From: Methylovulum sp.
GTDB taxonomy: Bacteria; Pseudomonadota; Gammaproteobacteria; Methylococcales; Methylomonadaceae
Assembly: GCA_028712695.1 (NCBI GenBank)
Contig: JAQTQZ010000018.1
Coordinates: 1 to 64,000, forward strand
DNA length: 64,000 bases
Direction of reading: 5' to 3'
Within the stretch, counting starts at the first letter, position 1. Every line of letters begins with the position of its first letter. This document shows, piece by piece, positions 7,798-16,409 of the stretch. Under the pieces are notes generated by a model, which made no database searches, was not told the origin of the DNA, and was given only the letters and a program-made list of their open reading frames with translations. The position numbers and the translations under genes are program-made.

Positions 7798-10700
7798 ATG
7801 GTTGAAGCCCTAATCCGTAGCGGCCTGAACAACCGCATCCTGACGTTGGTGCTGGCGGTGGCGCTGGTTTTGTTTGGCGTCAGTGCCCTGCAATCGCTGT
7901 CTGTGGATGCGTTTCCTGATGTCACCAACGTGCAGGTGCAAATCGCCACCGATGCGCAAGGCCGGTCGCCGGAAGAAGTCGAACGCTTTATCACCGTGCC
8001 GTTGGAAATCGCCATGACCGGCCTGCCCGGACTGACCGAAATGCGCTCGCTCAACAAAAACGGCCTGTCGCTGATCACCTTGGTGTTCACTGACGCCACC
8101 GATGTCTATTTTGCCCGGCAATTGGTCATGGAGCGGATGTTGGATGTCAGCAACACCATGCCCGAAGGCATCAGGCCAACGCTTGGGCCGGTGTCGTCCG
8201 GATTGGGTGAAGTCTATCAATACACGTTGGATAAGGATAGTGACGGGCAACATACGCTGTCCCAAGAAGAATTGATGCGTCGGCGCGAAGTGCAGGACTG
8301 GGTGGTGCGGCCGTTGTTGCGCGGCATCCCCGGCGTTGCCGAGATCAATTCGCAAGGCGGTTATAACAAGCAATATCAAGTGCTGATCAATCCTGACCGC
8401 ATGCACCATTACCACATCACGCTGAATGAAGTGTTTGAAGCCTTGGCGGACAACAACGCCAACAGCGGCGGAGGGGTATTGCCGCATTATGCCGAGCAAT
8501 ATCTGATCCGTGGCGTCGGCCTGATCCGTGATGTCGCCGACATTGGCAATATCGTGCTTAAAGAAGAGCACAGCGTGCCCATCCATATCCACGACGTGGC
8601 TGAAGTAAAAATTGGCCACGAAACACGGGTCGGCGCGGTGATCAAGAACGGTTACACCGAGTCGGTCGGCGGCATTGTCATGATGCTGCGGGCCGGTAAT
8701 GCCAAGGAAATTGTCGGGCGCATTAAAGAACGGGTGCAGGAAATCAATGACAAGCACATGCTACCTGAGAGCCTTAAAATCATCCCCTATTATGACCGCA
8801 GCATTTTGGTCGATGCCGCGTTACACACCGTCACCAAAGTCCTGTTTGAAGGCATCGCGCTGGTCGTGGTCATTTTGCTGTTATTCCTCGGCGATGTCCG
8901 CTCCAGCCTGATCGTGGTCAGCACCTTGGTTGTGACGCCGCTGGTCACGTTCATTGTCATGAACAAGCTGGGGATTTCCGCCAACCTGATGTCGTTGGGC
9001 GGCTTGGCGATTGCCATCGGCCTGATCGTCGACGGTTCCGTCGTGGTGGTGGAAAACGCGTTCAGTTTGCTGACCGAACGTAAAGGCGGTTCCACCAGCC
9101 GGATCAAAGTCGTCATGGCCGCCGCCCAAGAAGTTGCCACGCCGGTATTGTTCGGCGTCGGCATTATCATTTTGGTGTTTTTGCCGTTGATGACATTGGA
9201 AGGCATGGAAGGCAAAATGTTTGCGCCACTGGCCTACACAATTGCGATTGCGTTATTGATTTCACTCATCTTGTCGCTGACTTTGACGCCGGTGTTGTGC
9301 TCATACCTGCTGCAAGGCCAACATGGCGACGAGCACGACACCGCCATTATCGCGTTCATGAAACGCCCTTATCTAAAATTGCTGGATTGGGCCATAGAAA
9401 AAGACAAAATCATCATTGCCATCTCTATTGCCTTGTTTGCAGGGACGGTGGCGATACTCCCTTTTCTCGGCAGCGCGTTCATTCCTGAAATGAAAGAAGG
9501 CTCTATCGTGCCCGGCATTAATCGCACGCCTAACATATCCTTAGATGAGTCCATGAAGATGGAAATGGATGCGATGCGCATGGTGATGGAAATTCCCGGC
9601 GTATTATCGGCGGTATCCGGCCTAGGCCGTGGCGAAAGTCCCGCTGATGCCCAGGCGCAAAACGAATCAACACCGATTGTCAGCTTGAAGCCCCGTGACC
9701 AATGGCCTGAAGGCTGGACTCAAGATGACATAGCCGATGCGATACAAAAGAAATTGAGCACGACCTTGCCGGGCGTGCAAGTCGTTATGGCACAGCCCAT
9801 TTCCGACCGCGTCGATGAGATGCTGACCGGCGTGCGCTCCGATTTGGCAATAAAGGTTTTCGGCGACAATTTGGAACAACTAAAAAATACCGCCAATGAC
9901 ATCGCCCGGATTGCCGGAACCATCAAAGGCGCCCAGGACATTCGGGTGGAGCGGCTAACCGGCCAACAATATCTGTCCATCATCGTCGACCGCGAGGCGA
10001 TTGCCCGGCATGACATCAATGCGGCGGACATCCATGATGTCATTGAAACCGCCATCGGCGGCAAAACGGCGACAGAAATCTATGAAGGCGAACGCCGCTT
10101 TTCGGCGTCGGTGCGGTTGCCGGCAAGCTTCCGTAACAGCATTGAAGCCATTAGTGGCATCCTGCTGACTTCTGCCAACGGTGCCCGTGTGCCGCTGGAA
10201 GATCTGGCCGACATCCGCTTGAATGACGGGCCATCGCAAATCAGCCGGGAAATGGGCAAGCGGCGGATTGTCGTGGGTATTAACGTCAGGGATAGGGATT
10301 TGGGCAGCTTTGTGGCGGAACTGAAAAAAGCGGTCGCTACCGAGGTTAAATTGCCGGAAGCCTATTATCTGGAATGGGGCGGCCAATTTGAGAACATGGA
10401 ACGCGCCTTAGGCCATCTTAAGGTGATTATCCCGATCACCATCGGTGCGATTTTCTTTTTATTGTTCATGCTGTTCCACTCGCTACGCTTTGCCGCGCTC
10501 ATCATTTTGGTGTTGCCGTTCGCCTCCATCGGCGGCGTGGTGTCTTTGTTTGCCACTGGCGAATATTTGTCAGTCCCGGCTTCCGTCGGCTTTATTGCGC
10601 TCTGGGGCATTGCGGTGTTAAACGGCGTGGTGCTGGTGTCTTATATCCGTAACCTGCGCGGCACCGGACTCAGCCAAATACAAGCGATCCGCCAAGGCTG

Positions 10701-10905
10701 CGCGCAACGTTTCCGTCCGGTCATGATGACCGCCACGGTCGCGCTGCTGGGTTTGGTGCCGTTTTTGTTCGCCACCGGCCCCGGTTCGGAAGTCCAGCGC
10801 CCGTTGGCTATCGTGGTGATTGGCGGCTTGATCACATCAACCTTGCTGACGTTGGTGATGTTGCCTACGTTGTATAAGTGGTTTGAAGAAAAGAGTGACG
10901 CTTAA
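7798..10905 (+). CDS. czcA: CzcA/CusA-family heavy-metal RND pump
   Basis: The 1035-residue protein is the proton-driven inner membrane pump of the tripartite system. It has the 12-helix RND pattern: TM1 near residues 12-32, a large periplasmic loop, TM2-6 (about 340-500), TM7 near 535, a second periplasmic loop and TM8-12 (about 875-1020). It starts with the typical MVEALIRSGLNNRILTLV and carries AFPDVTNVQVQI and SRSPEEVE-like porter-domain marks. The TM4 proton-relay motif reads AIGLIVDGSVVVVEN, an intermediate between the DFG...DGAVV form of Czc-type pumps and the A-G...DA form of CusA. So a metal pump is clear but zinc/cobalt/cadmium or copper/silver specificity is not. No metal-sensing regulator is encoded next to the operon. 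Confidence 0.95.
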   Translation: MVEALIRSGLNNRILTLVLAVALVLFGVSALQSLSVDAFPDVTNVQVQIATDAQGRSPEEVERFITVPLEIAMTGLPGLTEMRSLNKNGLSLITLVFTDATDVYFARQLVMERMLDVSNTMPEGIRPTLGPVSSGLGEVYQYTLDKDSDGQHTLSQEELMRRREVQDWVVRPLLRGIPGVAEINSQGGYNKQYQVLINPDRMHHYHITLNEVFEALADNNANSGGGVLPHYAEQYLIRGVGLIRDVADIGNIVLKEEHSVPIHIHDVAEVKIGHETRVGAVIKNGYTESVGGIVMMLRAGNAKEIVGRIKERVQEINDKHMLPESLKIIPYYDRSILVDAALHTVTKVLFEGIALVVVILLLFLGDVRSSLIVVSTLVVTPLVTFIVMNKLGISANLMSLGGLAIAIGLIVDGSVVVVENAFSLLTERKGGSTSRIKVVMAAAQEVATPVLFGVGIIILVFLPLMTLEGMEGKMFAPLAYTIAIALLISLILSLTLTPVLCSYLLQGQHGDEHDTAIIAFMKRPYLKLLDWAIEKDKIIIAISIALFAGTVAILPFLGSAFIPEMKEGSIVPGINRTPNISLDESMKMEMDAMRMVMEIPGVLSAVSGLGRGESPADAQAQNESTPIVSLKPRDQWPEGWTQDDIADAIQKKLSTTLPGVQVVMAQPISDRVDEMLTGVRSDLAIKVFGDNLEQLKNTANDIARIAGTIKGAQDIRVERLTGQQYLSIIVDREAIARHDINAADIHDVIETAIGGKTATEIYEGERRFSASVRLPASFRNSIEAISGILLTSANGARVPLEDLADIRLNDGPSQISREMGKRRIVVGINVRDRDLGSFVAELKKAVATEVKLPEAYYLEWGGQFENMERALGHLKVIIPITIGAIFFLLFMLFHSLRFAALIILVLPFASIGGVVSLFATGEYLSVPASVGFIALWGIAVLNGVVLVSYIRNLRGTGLSQIQAIRQGCAQRFRPVMMTATVALLGLVPFLFATGPGSEVQRPLAIVVIGGLITSTLLTLVMLPTLYKWFEEKSDA

Positions 10906-10987
10906 GCCATTTACTTGGCGTACAAACCTAGCTTTGTGCGCCGGCACTTAACGGAGTTGCCAGTTAAGCCAATTAAAATCACTGGCA

Positions 10988-11839
10988 TTATTCAATATCT
11001 TCAGTTGGCTCACCTGAGCCAACTGCCCCATAAGTCATAAAAAGCGGACGTTTGATCTGATTGTCAAAAAAAACCCGGGTCACCCGCATGACCACGTCAG
11101 TCTGAAAATCCTTTTCATATTGGACATCCAACACATAAGCCTTGGCAGACAATTGCACCGCCAAATTGTGGCCTATCACTATTTCCGAGGCGACCACTTT
11201 GACCGGTTTGGCAAGATAAGCGAAACGGCTAGTCACCACGCTCTCATAAATCAGGCGGCGGGCGGCTTCAATGTCGGCATCCAAAGCCACATGAAAAGGG
11301 ATGACGATCATCATGTCCAGCGCCCCTGCATTACCCGAAGACACCACGTCACTGATAAACCGCGCGTTAGGGATGGTGACCAGGCTATCGTCCAAGGTCA
11401 CTAACTTAACCGAACGCAAGCCGATGCTTTTTATTTCACCATAGACGTCACCGAACTGCACGCGGTCGCCCACCAAAAAAGGCCGGTCAAACAGCAATGT
11501 CAAACCAGCCACCAACGAGGCGACCAAGTCTTTTAGCGACAAGCCGATAGCGACGGCGGCACCGCCGCCTAGAGCAATCAGCAATTCCTTGGCGGGGCTG
11601 AGGGCGATATAGATCAGAAAAGCGCCACCAAAGATATAGATACAAAAATCAAACGTGGTGACAATCTGCAAAAACAATAGCCGGTGCGAAGGGAAACGTG
11701 CCGAGGCGCCTGCCGCTAGGCGGTTCATGAGCCCGGCGATAAAAACCAGGGCCGCGATACCGCCGAGCAACAAGGCAATACGCCAAACCTCGAACAAATT
11801 GGCCGCCGCTACTATTTGGTTGATGTTTTGATCATTCAT
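10988..11839 (-). CDS. Small MscS-type mechanosensitive channel
   Basis: The 283 residues fit a minimal MscS channel: hydrophobic helices at about 14-38 and 55-85, then the pore helix GGGAAVAIGLSLKDLVASLVAG (about 87-108), with the regular Gly/Ala spacing of MscS TM3, followed by the beta domain FLVGDRVQFGDVYGEIKSIG and LVTIPNARFISDVV. The C-terminal alpha/beta vestibule follows. MscS channels open on membrane tension and release solutes in osmotic downshock. Its start overlaps the end of the large upstream ATPase gene by 8 bp (11832-11839), so translation is likely coupled and the two proteins probably work together. Confidence 0.9.
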   Translation of the reverse strand: MNDQNINQIVAAANLFEVWRIALLLGGIAALVFIAGLMNRLAAGASARFPSHRLLFLQIVTTFDFCIYIFGGAFLIYIALSPAKELLIALGGGAAVAIGLSLKDLVASLVAGLTLLFDRPFLVGDRVQFGDVYGEIKSIGLRSVKLVTLDDSLVTIPNARFISDVVSSGNAGALDMMIVIPFHVALDADIEAARRLIYESVVTSRFAYLAKPVKVVASEIVIGHNLAVQLSAKAYVLDVQYEKDFQTDVVMRVTRVFFDNQIKRPLFMTYGAVGSGEPTEDIE

Positions 11840-14800
11840 AAAGACAGTGTTTGGCTTGTAGGTAATTGATTAAGGGATACTGGTACAAAATCGCCAGCCT
11901 ATAGACCAAGCCTTCTTGACAGTCCAGCAGTTTTAGGCGGACGCCCAACTCCAGCACATGCCTGACCGCACCCTGAGGTAATTGGGTCACTGCCAACACT
12001 TGGGGCAAGGTGAGGTTTTCATGGCGGGTAATGCTTGCAAACACAAACAGCGCATCTTCAGGCAAATCCGACAACACCGCCATTTCCGACTCATCGGGCA
12101 ACCCGACCCGAAGCGCTTGGTCACCCACCAAACGCAAAGAGGTCAGCCACAAATAGATGGCCAACCGTGGGTTGCCACGCGACTGTTGCCGCAACAGACT
12201 AAAAAAACGGTTTTCTATATCGGTCACATGATCGGTGTTGTTTTGGCTACCCACCGCTTGGATAATGTCGTCGTAAGACAGCCGGAAAGCCGTTCGGGTA
12301 TGGGTTGAAAGTATCAGCTTCTGAACTGCTTGTTCCGACCATGGGCTTAGGCGGACGACTGCATCGAAGTATTGGTGCCGGTCATAGACGCTGTTGAGAT
12401 ACCCCCAAGCGTGATGGTTATAGGCCAAACACCAAAACACGTTGCATGAAGACTGGCTAATAATTTCCAACAAGGTGTCATAGCCTGCAAGTCCGCCTTG
12501 GGTGGCAAGAAAGAAATTATGTGCATCATCCAGCAGGACCAATGTCTTGGCACTGATTGTGTCCTTATCCTGCAACGCTTCGGGATATTGGTTAAGCGGC
12601 ACATTGAACAATGTGCTAAAAAACGCCAGCACCTGTGCCCTGTCCGTTAATTTTGGTGGGACTGAGGCCCGGATGACGTGCCCAGTAGGCGAATTTTGTT
12701 CCAGATAGTCCAACAAGCACGTCTTGCCCGCCCCTTTATAAGCGACAATAGCCAAAGAGTGGACGGAAGTGCTTTCTTGCGCCCAGTTTTTCAGTAATCC
12801 CCGCATGTCAACAAGATCGGCACTGACGGGTAATATAAGCTGCTCTGGCGAGTCTATCCCGCTTAAGGTGAAAAATTTCCGGTATTCTGGCGGCGCTATC
12901 GGAAAGCTTATCGTACCCGTCTTTTCGATGGCGCTTTCGAGTTGATAGCGAAAAACTTCGGCGGCGATGCGCTTAACAACTTCAAAATGGCTACCCCAAT
13001 GCGCAAGCTGCCTGGCAAAAAGCAACAAAACCAGTAAGAGCAAGGCGGGGATGGCAAGGATTAACCCCCAGCGGCTGCCACACAACTTGGACAGGCGTTC
13101 GCCTAGCGTACCGTGGACCAATTTACCCAGTCCCGAACCGATGACCCCTCGCCATTGGTAGGCAAAAGCCATAATAATCAAAAAGCCCAGATTGAGCACG
13201 GCGGCATTCGTCAAGTGATAGATCAACCCGCGCCGAATTAAGCTTTCTATCGCGGCTAAAAAGGAAAAAATCACTAACGCCGTCAATCCTAAGACTTTGG
13301 CGGCGACATCGACCCGCCGCCGCAAATCCCATAGCTTAGCCGCCCTAATTTGTTGGTTTACCCAAATAAAATCACACTGCATAAGCTGCCTGAACAAACG
13401 ATAGTAGATGTAGTAGCGCAAATAGGGCAACAACAGCACCAATTCTGAAAACAGGGTGAGGCTAAGCAACTCTTGGGCAATGTATACTGCAACCAACATG
13501 ACCAACCAAGGCGAATAAGGCAGTATTTTTTGGATCAGCATGGCTAAACTACTGGCCCAAGGATGTGTCCTGCTTTGTCGTACCAAGGTGATGCGAAGAT
13601 GGTTTAAGTACTTGTTCAGACGTTGAGTGCCCACCCAAATAAGCCATGGGATCAGCAAAAAACCAATCAACAGGCTGAGGTTTAAAGCCGTTTCAGCCAC
13701 GCCCTCCCAGCCCCCGCTCAAGCGCTTGTGGATATCCAACGAGCGTAGGTAAAACGTCGCCGTCCAGCGATAAGGGACGATGGTGAATTCGCGTTGGATG
13801 TCCTGTAACAAATCGGTTGACAACAAAAGGGGGGAATAGTCGCCGCGATCCAACAATTGGTTAAGCAATTGGGAACGGATTTCCCCGCTTTGCAGCAATA
13901 CTCGATAATGCAGATCCACGGTTTCTTGAAGCCGGGTGGCAATTTTGTCTTGTAAATTATCCCTGAATGACTTGGCCTCGGCATACGCATCGATATATTG
14001 CTTAGATTCTGCTGTCTGGCCGATTGTCGCGAGTAATTTTTCCGGATAAGCAGGCAAAGGAGGCAATGACAAGGCGAGCCGGCTAGAAACCACTTTGCTT
14101 GTCCTATCGACCAAATCACGCCAAATAACGACGGTTTTGTCATACTCGGTTTTAAGTGTTGCTGACGACTCTGGCTGCAACAAAAATTGGGAGATTGCCA
14201 CCAGCTTTTCCGAGGTTTCCTGATAAAAATTGACTTGTTGTTCAAGATCGGCAACCCATTTCACTTGCAGGGCGGTCAAAGCACTCCGGCTTCTCTCCAA
14301 TTCCGCGCGCCCGGAGATCAAATCGCCAGCCGCGCCGGTTGCATCGGTAGTAAGCACTTTTTCTTCGGCTTTAGCCAACGATTGGGCGGCCTGCTGTTGG
14401 TCTTCCAATGCTGAACTGTGTTCTTCCTGCAATTGCTTAACAGTGTTGGCTTGCGCGGTCGCTTCAATCTGGGGATGTAAAATAGCCGTCCTTTTGTCTG
14501 CTGGCAGGGTAAGAAACTGCAGGCGCAAGTTAGTTATATCCCGTTGTAGGGCGAGCACTTCATTGACCGAAGCATGGACGCTTTCCATAGAAACGGCACA
14601 ATCAAGAAAAGGGTCGGCAACTTTTTCTTTGTTGACATCCTGTAAGTCCTGCACACGCTGGGCAACCGCCTTATCATCATTCAAGTCAATCATAAAAAGG
14701 GCTGTCAAGGGAATATCCTCGACCCTTTTTCCGGTCATGAAATCCTCTAACCCTGACTTCAGCTTATCTAGGTTGGCTTTGCGTGCGGTAAGCTCGGTGC

Positions 14801-14942
14801 GCACGACTTCAGCGCTTGGGCAAGGCAGATCCTGCCTGTCCGGGCTAGCCCTTGCAGCCGACGCCAATATAAAAACGACAATCATCAGCAAACTCGGCAG
14901 GCAAGCAAAATTGCGCAGGCAATGGCTAAAAGGTGTATTCAT
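11832..14942 (-). CDS. Periplasmic coiled-coil, multi-TM protein with cytoplasmic P-loop ATPase
   Basis: The 1036-residue protein has four parts. Residues about 10-32 form a signal peptide (to AARAS). About 35-390 are mainly helical and coiled coil, like the periplasmic region of large MscK/KefA channels. About 420-680 hold several transmembrane helices (ALNLSLLIGFLLIPWLIWVG, VLGLTALVIFSFLAAIESL, WGLILAIPALLLLVLLLFA). The C-terminal 330 residues are an AAA/ORC-like or STAND-like ATPase with Walker A AYKGAGKT (about 735), Walker B TLVLLDDAHNFF (about 803) and a helical, probably winged-helix tail. It overlaps the MscS gene by 8 bp. The ATPase fused to an MscK-like front end, with the channel in the next gene, suggests an ATP-controlled channel complex; this is inference. 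No named family was recognised for the whole. Confidence 0.75.
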   Translation of the reverse strand: MNTPFSHCLRNFACLPSLLMIVVFILASAARASPDRQDLPCPSAEVVRTELTARKANLDKLKSGLEDFMTGKRVEDIPLTALFMIDLNDDKAVAQRVQDLQDVNKEKVADPFLDCAVSMESVHASVNEVLALQRDITNLRLQFLTLPADKRTAILHPQIEATAQANTVKQLQEEHSSALEDQQQAAQSLAKAEEKVLTTDATGAAGDLISGRAELERSRSALTALQVKWVADLEQQVNFYQETSEKLVAISQFLLQPESSATLKTEYDKTVVIWRDLVDRTSKVVSSRLALSLPPLPAYPEKLLATIGQTAESKQYIDAYAEAKSFRDNLQDKIATRLQETVDLHYRVLLQSGEIRSQLLNQLLDRGDYSPLLLSTDLLQDIQREFTIVPYRWTATFYLRSLDIHKRLSGGWEGVAETALNLSLLIGFLLIPWLIWVGTQRLNKYLNHLRITLVRQSRTHPWASSLAMLIQKILPYSPWLVMLVAVYIAQELLSLTLFSELVLLLPYLRYYIYYRLFRQLMQCDFIWVNQQIRAAKLWDLRRRVDVAAKVLGLTALVIFSFLAAIESLIRRGLIYHLTNAAVLNLGFLIIMAFAYQWRGVIGSGLGKLVHGTLGERLSKLCGSRWGLILAIPALLLLVLLLFARQLAHWGSHFEVVKRIAAEVFRYQLESAIEKTGTISFPIAPPEYRKFFTLSGIDSPEQLILPVSADLVDMRGLLKNWAQESTSVHSLAIVAYKGAGKTCLLDYLEQNSPTGHVIRASVPPKLTDRAQVLAFFSTLFNVPLNQYPEALQDKDTISAKTLVLLDDAHNFFLATQGGLAGYDTLLEIISQSSCNVFWCLAYNHHAWGYLNSVYDRHQYFDAVVRLSPWSEQAVQKLILSTHTRTAFRLSYDDIIQAVGSQNNTDHVTDIENRFFSLLRQQSRGNPRLAIYLWLTSLRLVGDQALRVGLPDESEMAVLSDLPEDALFVFASITRHENLTLPQVLAVTQLPQGAVRHVLELGVRLKLLDCQEGLVYRLAILYQYPLINYLQAKHCLYE

Positions 14943-15263
14943 ACTTTTTCCTGATAAAACGGTTTATGCCCGCTTAAACGTACCTCTAATTGCGGTGTTT
15001 CCACCAGATGCAGGGGGTTGTGGAGCGATACCGCCCCCACCTGCCGTGTTATCGAAACCATCGGGCAGATGAAAACAAACCCCAAAACCCCGCGCCCGAT
15101 TTGATAAACATCGGCCCGGTCAGCCGCTCTGGCAAATCCTTTAACAGCATATCGATAAAATCGTCTACCCCGCACTTAGCTGTGTTTGTGCACTATCATT
15201 TCGGCCTGCTCCACGCTAAAGTATCATTCAACGCCTTTTTCTTTGCTGGATTCTGTATAACAA

Positions 15264-16409
15264 ATGACCGTTCAAGCTATAAAAAACAACCTGCCTTCTT
15301 CCCCTGCGTTTGTGCTGAATGAGGTGGAACTTATTAAAAATTTGGAGATTTTAAATATATTAAGACAACAAAGCGGCTGTAAGGTTTTATATTCTATCAA
15401 GTCCCTGCCCTTTTCCACGGTCTTGGCGATGGCAAAGCCGTTTGTAGACGGTTTTTCGGTCAGCTCGCTGTTTGAAGCACGGCTGGCTAATGAAATACTG
15501 GCGGGTTCAGGCTCACTGCATCTGACAACCCCCGGCATCAGACCGGATGAGATTGATGAATTAAGCGCCCTTTGTTCGCATATCAGCTTTAACTCCTTAA
15601 CCCAACACCAACGCTTTGCGCCAGGTGCCCAAGCCCAAACATCGGTGGGGTTGCGCATTAACCCCAAGCTGTCGTTCGTTAAGGATGACCGTTTTAACCC
15701 GTGCCGAAAATCTTCAAAACTGGGCGTGGATATTGACGCATTATGGCAATCGTCCACTATCGATAACATCCAAGGGCTGCATATCCATACCGTGTTCGCC
15801 GCAACCGATTTTGCGCCGCTGCTTAAAACCATTGAAAAAATTAAACTTTATATGAGTGATAAGCTAGGTAAATTAGCCTGGCTCAATTTGGGGGGCGGTT
15901 ATCTGTTTAACCAAATCAACGATCACCGGCCTTTTATTAAGGCCGTCAATCAGCTAAAAAATGACTTTGGCCTTGATGTTTATATCGAACCGGGCAAAGC
16001 AATCATTGATCCGGGCATCCATTTAGTGGCAACGGTGCTTGACTGCTTTGCCAGCGACGGCAAAACAATTGCGGTATTGGACACATCGGTCAATCATAAT
16101 CCAGAAGTGTTTGAATACCAGTGGCAACCGGCGTTATACGAACATGACGCACACGGCCGATACAAAACCCTGTTGGTCGGCGGCACTTGCCTTGCGGGTG
16201 ATGTGTTTGGTGAATACAGTTTTGCCAAACCGTTAGCGGTAGGCGACCGTGTTGTCTTCAGCAATGTCGGTGCCTATAGCCTCGTTAAAGCCAGCCGGTT
16301 CAATGGCCACAACCTGCCAGACATTTACTTATCCGGCTCTGGGCAGCTTAAACAGTTAAAACACTACACTTATCAAGCGTACCGTGAGCAATGGCTAGCA
16401 GATTGTTAA
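15264..16409 (+). CDS. nspC: NspC-like carboxynorspermidine/carboxyspermidine decarboxylase
   Basis: The 381 residues match the fold-III PLP decarboxylases of NspC type, which make norspermidine or spermidine from the carboxy precursors. Seen are the PLP lysine in VLYSIKSLPF (K46), GLRINPKLS, LGVDI, the Gly-rich LNLGGGYLF, EPGKAI, and the C-terminal active-site GGTCLAGDVFGEYSF (Cys about 309), contributed across the dimer. The HTVFAATDF stretch and DTSVNHNPEVFEY differ from canonical NspC (HTLCE, DTSFTCHMPD-like), so this is a divergent member and its exact substrate is uncertain. The usual partner, carboxynorspermidine dehydrogenase, is not in this window. It is divergent from the ATPase/MscS pair, with about 320 bp between them, and its stop overlaps the end of comM by 4 bp. 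Confidence 0.8.
   Translation: MTVQAIKNNLPSSPAFVLNEVELIKNLEILNILRQQSGCKVLYSIKSLPFSTVLAMAKPFVDGFSVSSLFEARLANEILAGSGSLHLTTPGIRPDEIDELSALCSHISFNSLTQHQRFAPGAQAQTSVGLRINPKLSFVKDDRFNPCRKSSKLGVDIDALWQSSTIDNIQGLHIHTVFAATDFAPLLKTIEKIKLYMSDKLGKLAWLNLGGGYLFNQINDHRPFIKAVNQLKNDFGLDVYIEPGKAIIDPGIHLVATVLDCFASDGKTIAVLDTSVNHNPEVFEYQWQPALYEHDAHGRYKTLLVGGTCLAGDVFGEYSFAKPLAVGDRVVFSNVGAYSLVKASRFNGHNLPDIYLSGSGQLKQLKHYTYQAYREQWLADC

Noticed and set aside
7810-8757. 315-codon minus-strand frame inside the pump gene
   Set aside because: Antisense shadow of czcA, which has full family motifs on the other strand.
14230-15072. 280-codon plus-strand frame over the start of the ATPase gene
   Set aside because: Ser/Ala/Arg-rich shadow of the coiled-coil region, no motif.
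14939-15175. 78-codon minus-strand frame upstream of the ATPase gene, overlapping its start
   Set aside because: Starts at GTG without a ribosome site, no recognised family and no clear codon pattern; it lies in the divergent promoter region.
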